A stretch of 14,846 nt of DNA from contig CAYQXO010000073.1 of NCBI GenBank assembly GCA_964421495.1, positions 1 to 14,846 of the forward strand, given 5' to 3'. The notes beneath the pieces are model-generated. The model did no database searches. It was not told the origin of the DNA and saw nothing but the letters and a program-made list of their open reading frames with translations. This stretch comes from CAJXOW01 sp964421495. Its GTDB lineage: Bacteria > Bacteroidota > Rhodothermia > Balneolales > Balneolaceae. This document shows, one piece after another, positions 1 through 6,599 of the stretch. Within the stretch, counting starts at the first letter, position 1; each line of letters begins with the position of its first letter. Made by a program: the position numbers and the translations under genes.

Positions 1-4
1 CCAC

Positions 5-1744
5 GTGGAAACGATTTTCTGGGTTACGCTTAGTTTATTGCCAATTAAGCTGGCCATTCTGCTGTATGAAAAATCCTTCCTGCAATCCTGGCATAGAGTT
101 GGAGTACGCGATCTGTTTGTCCTCAACCGATCAGTCCTGTTCAGTACCGTTGCCTTTCTCGGGATAGCCTACCTGTTTAGAGCCGAGTTATTCATCCCCT
201 ATAGTGTTCCCTTTATTGAGGCCATGTTGTTGTTTTTGGGATTGGGCGGAGTGAGAATAGCTACCCGATTGTGGTATGAATATAAGTTCAGGCGGACTAG
301 GGAAATCGAGGAAAATCTGGAGCGGGTACTGATTGCCGGCGCCGGTGAGGCGGGTACGATGATTGCCCGTGAAATGTTGCGGCATCCCGAAGCCGGAATG
401 AAACCGGTGGGCTTTCTGGATGACGATCCCGCCAAACAGAAGCAGAGTTTCCTGGGACTGGATGTACTGGGGGGAACGGAAGAGGTTTCAACAGTTTGTG
501 AGCAAAAAGACGTGGATGTGCTGCTTATAGCGATGCCGTCGGAAAGCGGGGATGTGGTAAGAGAGATTGTGGAGAAGACGCGGGATACGGGCGTGGAGTA
601 TAAAATTATTCCCGCCTTGTATGAGCTTTTGAATGGAGACTTTACGGTTAATCAGATAAGAAATGTAGATGTGGAGGATCTCCTCCGTCGCGAACCGGTT
701 CGCCTGAATACGGAGGAAATTGCGGAGTATATAACAGGCAAGAGGGTGCTGGTGACCGGCGCCGGCGGATCCATCGGATCTGAAATTGTACGGCAGATAA
801 CGCAGTTTGATCCCCGAAAAATTGTATTGCTCGACCATAGCGAGTATAATATCTATAAAATAGATCAGGAACTGTCGGCTTCTTTCCCTGATCTTGATTA
901 CGACCTGGTTATTGCGGATGTGCGGGATATCAACAGGTTGCAGTCGGTGTTCAGGAATTACCGGCCGGAGGTCATCTTTCATGCGGCAGCTCACAAGCAC
1001 GTACCGCTCATGGAGAATAATCCCGGTCAGGCTATCCTGAATAATGTCGGCGGGACGAAAAATCTCGTTAATTTATCGCTGGAGTACAAGGTCGAGCATT
1101 TCGTAAATATCTCCACCGACAAGGCCGTGAATCCCACCTCGATGATGGGCGCATCCAAGCGGCTGGCTGAGTACATCGTGGAGAATGGAAGCCGCCAGGC
1201 CGATCCCTCGCAGATTTTTGTTTCGGTTCGTTTTGGTAATGTGTTGGGGAGCCGGGGCAGCGTGGTGCCGAAGTTTAAAGAACAGATTAAAAATCGGGAA
1301 CCTATTACCGTTACCCACCCGGATATGAAACGCTATTTCATGACCATTCCCGAAGCTTCCCAATTGGTGCTGCAGGCCGGAGGACTTGAGAACAGCGGTG
1401 CCGTGTATGTCCTGGATATGGGCGAACCGGTCAGAATTATGGATCTGGCGAAAGATTTAATCAAGTTGTCGGGCCTCGAACCGGAAGTGGATATCCCGAT
1501 CGAAATAACCGGCAAGCGTCCCGGCGAGAAACTGTACGAAGAGCTTATGACGGACGAGGAGAACACTTCCGCCACCCGGTACGATAAAATACACGTGGCG
1601 CAGCAAAATGGGCTGCCGGACAGATTCGACGATAAATTGAGCAATCTGATTGACTATGCGCTCGACAACGATACCGAAAAGCTTAAAAATTATATATCTC
1701 AACTTATCGAGGTAAATGAGTTTGAGTTAAGCAAGCAGAAGTAA
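5..1744 (+). CDS. Nucleoside-diphosphate-sugar epimerase/dehydratase, CapD/WbpM/PglF-like (5' end outside window)
   Basis: Membrane-anchored SDR enzyme of the family that makes 4-keto-6-deoxy UDP-sugars (UDP-GlcNAc 4,6-dehydratase type) for capsule, O-antigen or glycan synthesis. The visible part has hydrophobic segments at about residues 3-20, 45-57 and 68-84. A first Rossmann domain starts at VLIAGAGEAGT (108-118), and the catalytic SDR domain carries TGAGGSIGSE (251-260) as the NAD(P) loop. The active-site stretch STDKAVNPTSMMGASK (370-385) has the Met..Lys pair typical of this family in place of the classical Tyr..Lys. The listed start is a GTG and the frame stays open to the window edge. 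Family members usually have four membrane segments and a little more N-terminus, so roughly 20-40 residues are probably missing. The exact sugar product cannot be read from the sequence. Together with ugd further on, it points to surface polysaccharide synthesis. Confidence 0.93.
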   Translation: METIFWVTLSLLPIKLAILLYEKSFLQSWHRVGVRDLFVLNRSVLFSTVAFLGIAYLFRAELFIPYSVPFIEAMLLFLGLGGVRIATRLWYEYKFRRTREIEENLERVLIAGAGEAGTMIAREMLRHPEAGMKPVGFLDDDPAKQKQSFLGLDVLGGTEEVSTVCEQKDVDVLLIAMPSESGDVVREIVEKTRDTGVEYKIIPALYELLNGDFTVNQIRNVDVEDLLRREPVRLNTEEIAEYITGKRVLVTGAGGSIGSEIVRQITQFDPRKIVLLDHSEYNIYKIDQELSASFPDLDYDLVIADVRDINRLQSVFRNYRPEVIFHAAAHKHVPLMENNPGQAILNNVGGTKNLVNLSLEYKVEHFVNISTDKAVNPTSMMGASKRLAEYIVENGSRQADPSQIFVSVRFGNVLGSRGSVVPKFKEQIKNREPITVTHPDMKRYFMTIPEASQLVLQAGGLENSGAVYVLDMGEPVRIMDLAKDLIKLSGLEPEVDIPIEITGKRPGEKLYEELMTDEENTSATRYDKIHVAQQNGLPDRFDDKLSNLIDYALDNDTEKLKNYISQLIEVNEFELSKQK

Positions 1745-1752
1745 AGGTCCGG

Positions 1753-1771
1753 GAGTCTGTCGGAATTTTCG
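1753..1771 (+). repeat. Dispersed 19-bp repeat, copy 1
   Basis: The sequence GAGTCTGTCGGAATTTTCG lies just after the stop of the epimerase gene. It recurs on the other strand at 11990-12008 with one mismatch, after the HEPN/unknown gene pair. Both copies sit immediately 3' of a gene, so it may be a 3'-end or REP-like element. This copy is not followed by a clear hairpin or T-tract. Confidence 0.55.
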
Positions 1772-1890
1772 GCTCTTAGCGTGGATCCTCGGAAGGTGTC
1801 AGGATGAAGTTTGTTTTAACTGAACGGGACGTAAAAACGGTGTTATTTAAGGAAACAATCGGTCAAAAACCCCAAGATCCGGCTTTTTCA

Positions 1891-1974
1891 CTAACGCTGT
1901 AATCGCTTCGCTCGGTAAGCTTCGTGAGAATCGTTGACGTGCGGTGCACTTCGTGTGAATATCTTCCTTTGGTA
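1891..1974 (+). repeat. Degenerate tandem repeat, about 28 bp unit, related to the array at 9807-9922
   Basis: Three decaying units can be laid out at 1891-1919, 1920-1946 and 1947-1974, with a possible fourth at about 1975-2001. The first contains AATCGCTTCGCTCGGT (1901-1916), shared exactly with 9819-9834. The units share a pattern of roughly cgctaacgcgggaatcgcttcgctcggtg, with later units increasingly diverged. They fill much of the 313-base spacer 1745-2057 between the epimerase and the antiterminator. I see no convincing gene in that spacer. Confidence 0.6.
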
Positions 1975-2057
1975 CCCCGTAATTTTGTGAACGTTCGGCA
2001 AACTTTCGGAGTGAGAATTTAAATTGGTATAGTAAATTTAGGAAAGTAAAACCGCTA

Positions 2058-2639
2058 ATGAAGGGAAAGAAACCAACATATATTGTCCGCAATAAGAAAA
2101 CCTTGAGCTCGCGCTGGATGGTTTTTTATACCCGTGCCCGCAACGAAAAGAAGTGTGAGCGCAAGCTGCAGGAGCGGGATATCGAGGTATTTCTGCCCAA
2201 ATGCCGGGTCAAGCGGCAATGGTCGGACCGCATCAAAAAAGTAACCCTTCCTCTTTTTCCCAACTATATTTTCGCAAACATCAACGAGCGAGAACGCCTC
2301 CAGGTGCTGAAAACCAGCGGCATCGCCTACCTGGTCACCTTCCGCGGCAAACCCGCCGTCCTTGACGACGAGCAGATTCGTCGGCTCCAAATTACCCAGG
2401 AAGATCCCGAGCGGCTGGAGACGCTGTCCCACCAGCTCCCCGAGCTGGGAAGCCTGGTCAAAGTGAAGGAGGGACCCTTCGAGGGACTCACCGGCCGCGT
2501 CCTCGAACACCGCAACGAAATGAGCTTGGTCGTGCAGCTTGACGTGATTCAGCAGTCCGTCAGGGTTAAACTTGACGGAGCGCATGTCGAGGAGATTGAG
2601 CCGGCATCAAGCGGGGAAAAAGCGAAAAAGGTCCTTTAG
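2058..2639 (+). CDS. NusG-family specialised transcription antiterminator (UpxY/RfaH-like)
   Basis: A NusG paralogue of the UpxY kind, which binds RNA polymerase near the start of long polysaccharide operons and suppresses premature termination. The NGN domain spans about residues 19-112, starting at RWMVFYTRARNEKKCERKL, with PLFPNYIFANI at 65-75. A KOW domain follows (GSLVKVKEGPFEGLTGRV, 131-148). At 193 residues it is slightly longer than typical UpxY proteins, with extra charged ends. The ATG at 2058 is preceded by AGGAAAG at 2040-2046, about 11 bases away. It lies after an epimerase gene and before ugd, but the next gene is on the opposite strand. Its expected target operon is therefore not directly downstream in this window. 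Family assignment is firm; the operon it serves is unknown. Confidence 0.9.
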   Translation: MKGKKPTYIVRNKKTLSSRWMVFYTRARNEKKCERKLQERDIEVFLPKCRVKRQWSDRIKKVTLPLFPNYIFANINERERLQVLKTSGIAYLVTFRGKPAVLDDEQIRRLQITQEDPERLETLSHQLPELGSLVKVKEGPFEGLTGRVLEHRNEMSLVVQLDVIQQSVRVKLDGAHVEEIEPASSGEKAKKVL

Positions 2640-2811
2640 ATCTTTTTTCGCTCGCAAGGGAGAGGCCGGCAAACGGGCAGTGATTAGAGTTCGGTCCACT
2701 TTCATGCTGGCTAAAGACCTATTCGACGATAACGAAGAATGTTGGCCTTATGAACGTCACCTCTAGCTGCCGGTCGATGAATCTTGAAATTGCCGTCAGG
2801 GCTTCCGTGGA

Positions 2812-3036
2812 TTAGAGAATGTCCCGGGGATATTGCGGTACGATGATAATCTGCTCGGGATGGGGATGATTTTTGACGAATTCATGGAATTCGTCCGTCA
2901 TCTCCTTCATTTTTTGTACATAAGGCGTATCTTTGCTCGGATGATCGATATCGGAAAGTATGTAGATCTGCATTTCCGTAATTATTCCGAATTTGTATAG
3001 ATAATACAGCTTTAAATATTTCAGTGTGGTATTCAT
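2812..3036 (-). CDS. Small conserved protein of unknown family, paralogue 1
   Basis: A 74-residue protein I do not recognise. It is clearly real because a second copy lies at 10804-11037: about 41 of 74 residues are identical with no gaps over the shared length. Conserved blocks are LKLYYLxKFG near the N-terminus, YVxKMKxMTDEF in the middle, and KNHPHPExIIIVP near the C-terminus. There is no signal peptide or membrane segment. The ATG at 3036 is preceded on its strand by AAAGAGAG, a weak ribosome binding site. It points away from the Panacea remnant that starts about 200 bases to its right. The surrounding DNA is AT-rich and holds toxin-antitoxin genes, so a role in such a module is possible but not shown. 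Confidence 0.75.
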   Translation of the reverse strand: MNTTLKYLKLYYLYKFGIITEMQIYILSDIDHPSKDTPYVQKMKEMTDEFHEFVKNHPHPEQIIIVPQYPRDIL

Positions 3037-3235
3037 AAGTTACTCTCTTTTAAACACATTTTCTTATGTGCAGGTGTAATTGTTTGGTTAAATCCTCGAT
3101 ATAAGTCCGACCAATTTACGAAATATTTACTAATAAACACACAAAATTTTTTGAAAGGCATTTTTAATTTGTGGCTCTATTTGTAATGGGTGAGAGTAAA
3201 ATCACTCAAGTATGTTATTTCCTGATTTGTAAGGA

Positions 3236-3511
3236 TTGTTACAGTTTTGGATCTTACCTTATATAGACTTCCGCTTCCCGGGAAAAACTCAATCAATTAA
3301 AGATGTCTTATATCCAAAACGAATCGATCAGAGATCGCTCGAAATACTGGAAGAACCTATCACTAATCTAAAGCTTCAAAAGCTTTTATACTATATTCAA
3401 GCCTGGGGATTGGTTGTATTTGATGAGTCTTTTTTTGAGGAACAGCCCAAAGCATGGGTTCATGGCCCCGTATATCCCGATGTTTATCTAACTATAAATT
3501 TTGTATTTTAA
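3236..3511 (+). pseudogene. Truncated Panacea/SocA-like (DUF4065) antitoxin-type gene
   Basis: Residues around 42-82 match the N-terminal core of the Panacea (DUF4065, SocA/GepA-like) family: TNLKLQKLLYYIQAWGL, then a run ending KAWVHGPVYPDVY. These domains are known as broad-partner antitoxins and normally continue for about 100 further residues. Here the similarity stops at about 3490. The frame then runs into LTINFVF and a stop, contributed by the left end of a duplicated VapBC cassette that begins at 3494. The only listed start is a TTG at 3236, with no clear ribosome binding site, and the first 30 residues do not look like the family, so the 5' end may be damaged too. No remaining 3' part was found on either side of the cassettes. 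It is best read as a remnant. Confidence 0.7.
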
Positions 3512-3521
3512 GCATAGATTG

Positions 3522-3549
3522 AATCCATACTAAATTTTAATAATGGATT
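3522..3549. promoter_or_regulatory. Putative VapB operator (inverted repeat)
   Basis: AATCCAT (3522-3528) and ATGGATT (3543-3549) form a perfect 7-bp inverted repeat with a 14-base spacer ending directly at the antitoxin start. Type II antitoxins commonly repress their own operon through such sites. The same arms are kept in the second cassette at 6600-6627. There is no Shine-Dalgarno-like sequence here other than this element. Confidence 0.45.
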
Positions 3550-3744
3550 ATGAAGAAGATAACACTAACGATTAAAGACGATAAAAAGACCGGTTTTCTA
3601 TTGCAGTTACTGGAGGAGCTGGATTTCATAGAAATTCAAGAAAGCGGTCGGAAATTGGATGAGGCGTATGATTTTTTTGCATCGGCCGGAATGTGGAAAG
3701 GGCGGGATATTAATGCCAGGGAATTAAGGAAACAGGCATGGTAG
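3550..3744 (+). CDS. vapB: VapB-type antitoxin
   Basis: A 64-residue antitoxin with the typical arrangement of an N-terminal beta-rich segment (KKITLTIKDD) and an acidic C-terminal part. It ends in SAGMWKGRDINARELRKQAW, a tail seen in PIN-partner antitoxins of Bacteroidota. It should bind and neutralise the VapC toxin encoded directly downstream and repress the operon. The stop overlaps the toxin start by 7 bases (ATGGTAG), implying translational coupling. A near-identical copy, differing only at residue 37 (Asp here, Asn there), lies at 6628-6822. The family call rests on sequence pattern plus the PIN-domain neighbour. Confidence 0.85.
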   Translation: MKKITLTIKDDKKTGFLLQLLEELDFIEIQESGRKLDEAYDFFASAGMWKGRDINARELRKQAW

Positions 3745-4130
3745 AGAAGCAATTAGTACTTTGTGATACGAATGTCATAATTGATTTTTATAAAGAAGAC
3801 GCTTCCATTCTAAAAAAGTTGCGTGCCATTGGTCAGGATCGCATAGCAGTAAGTATCATCACGGCAGGAGAGCTTTTGTACGGTGCGTTAAACAAAGAAG
3901 AGTACAATCAAATACGCCAGGATATATCCCATCTACATATATTACACCTCGATCCGGCCATTGGAGAATGTTACATTGAATTAATGGACAATTATTCATT
4001 GAGTCATAATTTGTCATTGCCGGACGGATTAATAGCAGCAACTGCTATTATAGAAGAAATACCGCTTTATACTCGCAATAAGAAGGATTTTAGATATATT
4101 GAAGAGCTGGAGCTATATGAGGCACAGTAG
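3738..4130 (+). CDS. vapC: VapC-type PIN-domain ribonuclease toxin
   Basis: A 130-residue PIN-domain endoribonuclease, the toxin of a type II toxin-antitoxin system. The expected acidic metal-binding residues are present: Asp10 in LCDTNVIIDF, Glu45 in TAGELLYGA, Asp96 in LPDGLIAATA and Asp117 in TRNKKDF. The length is normal for the family and no residue is missing, so it should be active. The ATG at 3738 overlaps the antitoxin stop, and AAGGA about 8 bases upstream can serve as a ribosome binding site. PIN toxins of this kind typically cut tRNA or rRNA; the target here cannot be inferred. A partial, inactivated copy lies at 6816-6979. Confidence 0.92.
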   Translation: MVEKQLVLCDTNVIIDFYKEDASILKKLRAIGQDRIAVSIITAGELLYGALNKEEYNQIRQDISHLHILHLDPAIGECYIELMDNYSLSHNLSLPDGLIAATAIIEEIPLYTRNKKDFRYIEELELYEAQ

Positions 4131-4189
4131 CGTATAACTTTTTCATTGAAGAGTTGTAATTAACTATTTAATCTGGATTTACAAGTGTT

Positions 4190-5539
4190 ATGAATATAGC
4201 AACAATTGGTACGGGCTACGTCGGATTGGTTTCGGGAACGTGTTTTGCCGACTCCGGTAACAACGTAACCTGCGTGGATATTGACGAGGATAAGATTGAG
4301 CGACTAAACGAAGGCGAAATTCCTATTTATGAGCCGGGATTGCGCACCATCTTTGACCGGTCGGTGCGGGAGGATCGCCTGCATTTTACCACTGATTTAG
4401 AGGCAGCGGTGGAAGAGGCCGAGATTATCTTTCTGTGCTTGCCGACTCCGCCGGGCGGCGACGGCGAGGCGGATCTGTCGGCAGTCCTGGATGTGGCCGG
4501 GCAACTGGGTGAGCTGATTTCCGAATACAAGATTATCGTGAATAAAAGCACGGTGCCGGTCGGGACGGCCGAGAAGGTGCGTCAGACGATCGCCGCCCAT
4601 ACCGACCAGGAATTCGCCGTGGTCTCCAACCCGGAGTTCCTGCGCGAAGGGGCGGCGGTGGACGATTTTATGAAGCCGGAGCGCGTGATTATCGGAACCT
4701 CGAGCGACCGCGCGGGCGAGACGATGCACAAGCTGTACGAGCCGTTTGTCCGCAGCGGCAATCCCATTATCACGATGGACAACCGCAGTGCCGAGATGAC
4801 CAAGTATGCGGCCAACGCGCTGCTGGCGACCAAGATCTCCTTTATGAATGAAATCGCCAACCTGGCCGAGAAGGTCGGAGCGGATGTGGATAATATCCGC
4901 CGCGGCATCGGGACCGACTCGCGCATCGGCAAGCGGTTTCTCTTTGCGGGTCACGGGTTTGGCGGGAGCTGCTTTCCAAAGGACGTCCGCGCCATTCTCC
5001 ACACGGCCCGCCAGAACGACTACGATTTCCGCATCACCGATGCGGTGATCGAGGTAAACGAGCGGCAGAAACTGCGTCTCGTCGAGATGATCGACAACTA
5101 TTTCGGAGAGGACCTCGAAGGATACACCTTCGGACTCTGGGGACTCTCCTTCAAACCCGAGACCGACGACGTCCGCGAGGCGCCGGCTCTCTACGTCGCC
5201 GAAGCGCTGGTCGAGCGCGGCGCCAAACTGAAAGCCTACGATCCGGAGGCGATCGAAACCTTCAAGGAGTCGATCGACTCCGCCGTGGATGCGGCTACTA
5301 CCTACGTCACCGATCCCGATTCCGCCCTCAAAGACGTCGACGGACTGCTCATCAACACCGAGTGGAACGAATTCCGTCAGCCGGACTTCGAGGCTTTTCA
5401 CCAATATATGAAGCAGCCGGTGATTTTCGACGGCCGCAACGTGTACGACCTCGACGACGCAGAGGAAGCGGGGATTGTGTATTACAGCATTGGGCGTCGT
5501 GCGGTGAATGTGGAAGCGGGGGAGAGAGTGAGCGTTTGA
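4190..5539 (+). CDS. ugd: UDP-glucose 6-dehydrogenase
   Basis: Cytosolic NAD-dependent enzyme that oxidises UDP-glucose to UDP-glucuronate in two steps, supplying precursor for acidic surface polysaccharides. The N-terminal Rossmann motif is IGTGYVGLVSG (6-16). Family landmarks follow: CLPTPPG (83-89), NKSTVPVGT (118-126), NPEFLREG (147-154) and the central Lys205 in MTKYAANA. The catalytic cysteine is Cys261 in GHGFGGSCFPKD (254-265). The C-terminal domain contains LWGLSFKPETDDVREAPA. At 449 residues it is full length. The ATG at 4190 gives exactly the family N-terminus, although no clear Shine-Dalgarno sequence precedes it. Base composition shifts from AT-leaning in the first third to GC-rich later. 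It probably works with the epimerase at the left edge, though an AT-rich islet separates them. Confidence 0.97.
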   Translation: MNIATIGTGYVGLVSGTCFADSGNNVTCVDIDEDKIERLNEGEIPIYEPGLRTIFDRSVREDRLHFTTDLEAAVEEAEIIFLCLPTPPGGDGEADLSAVLDVAGQLGELISEYKIIVNKSTVPVGTAEKVRQTIAAHTDQEFAVVSNPEFLREGAAVDDFMKPERVIIGTSSDRAGETMHKLYEPFVRSGNPIITMDNRSAEMTKYAANALLATKISFMNEIANLAEKVGADVDNIRRGIGTDSRIGKRFLFAGHGFGGSCFPKDVRAILHTARQNDYDFRITDAVIEVNERQKLRLVEMIDNYFGEDLEGYTFGLWGLSFKPETDDVREAPALYVAEALVERGAKLKAYDPEAIETFKESIDSAVDAATTYVTDPDSALKDVDGLLINTEWNEFRQPDFEAFHQYMKQPVIFDGRNVYDLDDAEEAGIVYYSIGRRAVNVEAGERVSV

Positions 5540-5540
5540 T

Positions 5541-5567
5541 TAATTATGAATTATGAATTTTTAATTA
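5541..5567. repeat. Short direct repeats ATTATGAATT / AATTATG between ugd and the DUF433 gene
   Basis: The spacer reads as overlapping copies of a TTAATTATGAATTATGAATTTTTAATTATG-like pattern (positions 5541-5569). These bases would encode MNYEFLI if the longer start at 5546 of the next gene were used. That argues the repeat is non-coding and the next gene starts at 5567. Confidence 0.5.
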
Positions 5568-5794
5568 TGGATTTCCGAAAATACATAACCATAGAAACGG
5601 ACAAACGGGGAGGAAAGCCTTGCATTCGGGGCATGCGTATAACAGTATATGATATACTGGAATATCTTGCATCAGGGATGACGGAAGAACAAATTCTGGA
5701 GGATTTTCCGGAATTGACGAAGGAAGATATAAAAGCATGTATAGCGTTTGCCGCAAATCGGGAACGGGAACTCACTAAAAGGTGGGAATATTAA
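5567..5794 (+). CDS. DUF433 family antitoxin-like protein, orphan
   Basis: A protein of about 75 residues of the DUF433 family, helix-turn-helix-like proteins often encoded before a DUF5615 PIN-like toxin. The diagnostic stretch is GGKPCIRGMRITVYDILEYLASGMTEEQILEDFPELT, with the conserved GKPCIRG and R-ITV pattern (pieces visible from about residue 14 on). The start at 5567 (MDFRKYITIE) fits the family; an upstream in-frame ATG at 5546 is made of a low-complexity repeat. The usual toxin partner is missing. The next ORF is on the opposite strand and its stop overlaps this stop by 3 bases within TTAA at 5791-5794. It is therefore a probable orphan antitoxin or remnant of a larger module. Confidence 0.8.
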   Translation: MDFRKYITIETDKRGGKPCIRGMRITVYDILEYLASGMTEEQILEDFPELTKEDIKACIAFAANRERELTKRWEY

Positions 5795-6000
5795 CGAACA
5801 AGCTTTTTTCTTATCTGTTTGGCTTTGTTTTTATCTACTGGCCGTTTCCATTTATGTGTTTTCGACTTACGGGATTTTATGTACTCTCTAACTTCAGACA
5901 TTTCATCTTTAGAAGCCTTCCATTTACGTACATAAAAACGGCCTTTGGGCTCTTCTGACGTTACTTTTTTTTCTTCTTTTCTCTTTTTATCAATGATCAT
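5791..6000 (-). CDS. Small lysine/arginine-rich hypothetical protein
   Basis: A 69-residue, very basic ORF (MIIDKKRKEEKK near the start, KQIRKKLVR at the end) that I do not recognise. It converges on the DUF433 gene with overlapping stop codons. Its ATG at 6000 overlaps the stop of a 35-codon ORF at 5997-6104 as ATGA, an arrangement typical of translationally coupled genes. No clear ribosome binding site is visible. The lysine richness partly reflects AT-rich DNA, so it could be a chance ORF. Confidence 0.35.
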   Translation of the reverse strand: MIIDKKRKEEKKVTSEEPKGRFYVRKWKASKDEMSEVREYIKSRKSKTHKWKRPVDKNKAKQIRKKLVR

Positions 6001-6104
6001 GGCAAATATTGATTTATCAAATCTTGAGCCTCATCTTCAAATATAACCATTCTATTGGAATATCCATGCCAATATAATATCATTTTATTAATAACATAAG
6101 TCAT
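5997..6104 (-). CDS. Possible 35-residue ORF coupled to the basic ORF
   Basis: Begins MTYVINKMILYWHGYSN and ends VIFEDEAQDLINQYLP, with its TGA overlapping the next ATG. No family is recognised and no ribosome binding site precedes it. It could be a remnant of a longer gene or a chance ORF; the ATGA overlap is the only positive sign. Confidence 0.2.
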   Translation of the reverse strand: MTYVINKMILYWHGYSNRMVIFEDEAQDLINQYLP

Positions 6105-6149
6105 TGACGTAGTTTTGCGCTATTACACAAATCAAGCCTTAATATGAAG

Positions 6150-6183
6150 AAAGTTCATTAAATTGATAAATTAATGAAACTTT
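6150..6183. promoter_or_regulatory. Putative operator upstream of the HTH gene
   Basis: AAAGTTCATTAA (6150-6161) and TTAATGAAACTTT (6171-6183) form an inverted repeat. The arms match over 12 positions with one extra base in the right arm, around a 9-base spacer, ending 14 bases before the HTH gene start. HTH antitoxins of the HigA/NadS type usually autoregulate through such sites. Confidence 0.5.
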
Positions 6184-6197
6184 AAAAGACATTTAAA

Positions 6198-6506
6198 ATG
6201 ATGAAGGAAGAACAATTTCAACAACTCAAGGAGAGTATCGAAGAAGCCGGTAATATAATGGATGGAAGTACAGAGCCGGCGCGGGTTACTCAAATTGATG
6301 AACCGGATGTCAAACAGATAAGAAAGAAATTGGGATTAACGCAAAGCGAATTTGCTTCCATTATGGGAATTAGCATCGGTACACTCAGGAACTGGGAGCA
6401 AGATCGACGCTCACCGCAAGGGGCAGCCCGCGTGCTTCTATGGATAACATCTGAATACCCGGATATTGTTTTGGAGACGGTTAGAAAGCACAACGAGAGA
6501 GCATAA
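6198..6506 (+). CDS. HTH-domain antitoxin/regulator (HigA/NadS-like), orphan
   Basis: A 102-residue DNA-binding protein with a Cro/C1-type helix-turn-helix. IRKKLGLTQSEFASIMG (41-57) covers the first helices and ISIGTLRNWEQDRRSPQGAA (58-77) the recognition helix and following turn. This pattern is typical of NadS/HigA-like antitoxins, whose toxin gene (RelE/HigB type) normally lies directly upstream. No such toxin is found in the 200 bases upstream or downstream, so the protein is an orphan regulator or a relic of a broken pair. The ATG at 6198 is followed by a second in-frame ATG. A strong inverted repeat at 6150-6183 is a likely operator. Confidence 0.82.
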   Translation: MMKEEQFQQLKESIEEAGNIMDGSTEPARVTQIDEPDVKQIRKKLGLTQSEFASIMGISIGTLRNWEQDRRSPQGAARVLLWITSEYPDIVLETVRKHNERA

Positions 6507-6599
6507 TAAAGTTGAATTAAAGGCCAATGGAAAAAAATAAGTTTACGAAGCAATACATTATAAGGTCATCAATAAATTTTGTGTTTTAAGCATAGATTG

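Larger units (their letters stand above)
3494..4105 (+). repeat. Duplicated VapBC cassette, intact copy (612 bp)
   Basis: This segment matches 6572-6954 except for a 229-bp stretch absent from the second copy and about nine scattered substitutions counted by eye. The left edge lies inside the Panacea remnant. The right edge lies inside the 3' end of the toxin gene, after which the two copies diverge completely. I see no terminal inverted repeats, transposase or target duplication. Confidence 0.85.

Noticed and set aside
1804..1902. 32-codon ORF before UpxY, possible leader peptide
   Set aside because: It ends inside the degenerate repeat array, has no clear attenuator structure after it, and is short enough to occur by chance.
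2055..2585. 176-codon minus-strand ORF
   Set aside because: Antisense shadow of the UpxY-like gene, which has clear NGN and KOW domains.
2572..2766. Plus-strand ORF running out of the UpxY 3' end
   Set aside because: It starts inside UpxY in another frame, has no family features, and its tail lies in a plain spacer.
4397..5404. 335-codon ORF on the minus strand
   Set aside because: It is a complete shadow of ugd, which has all catalytic motifs; long antisense frames are common in GC-rich coding DNA.
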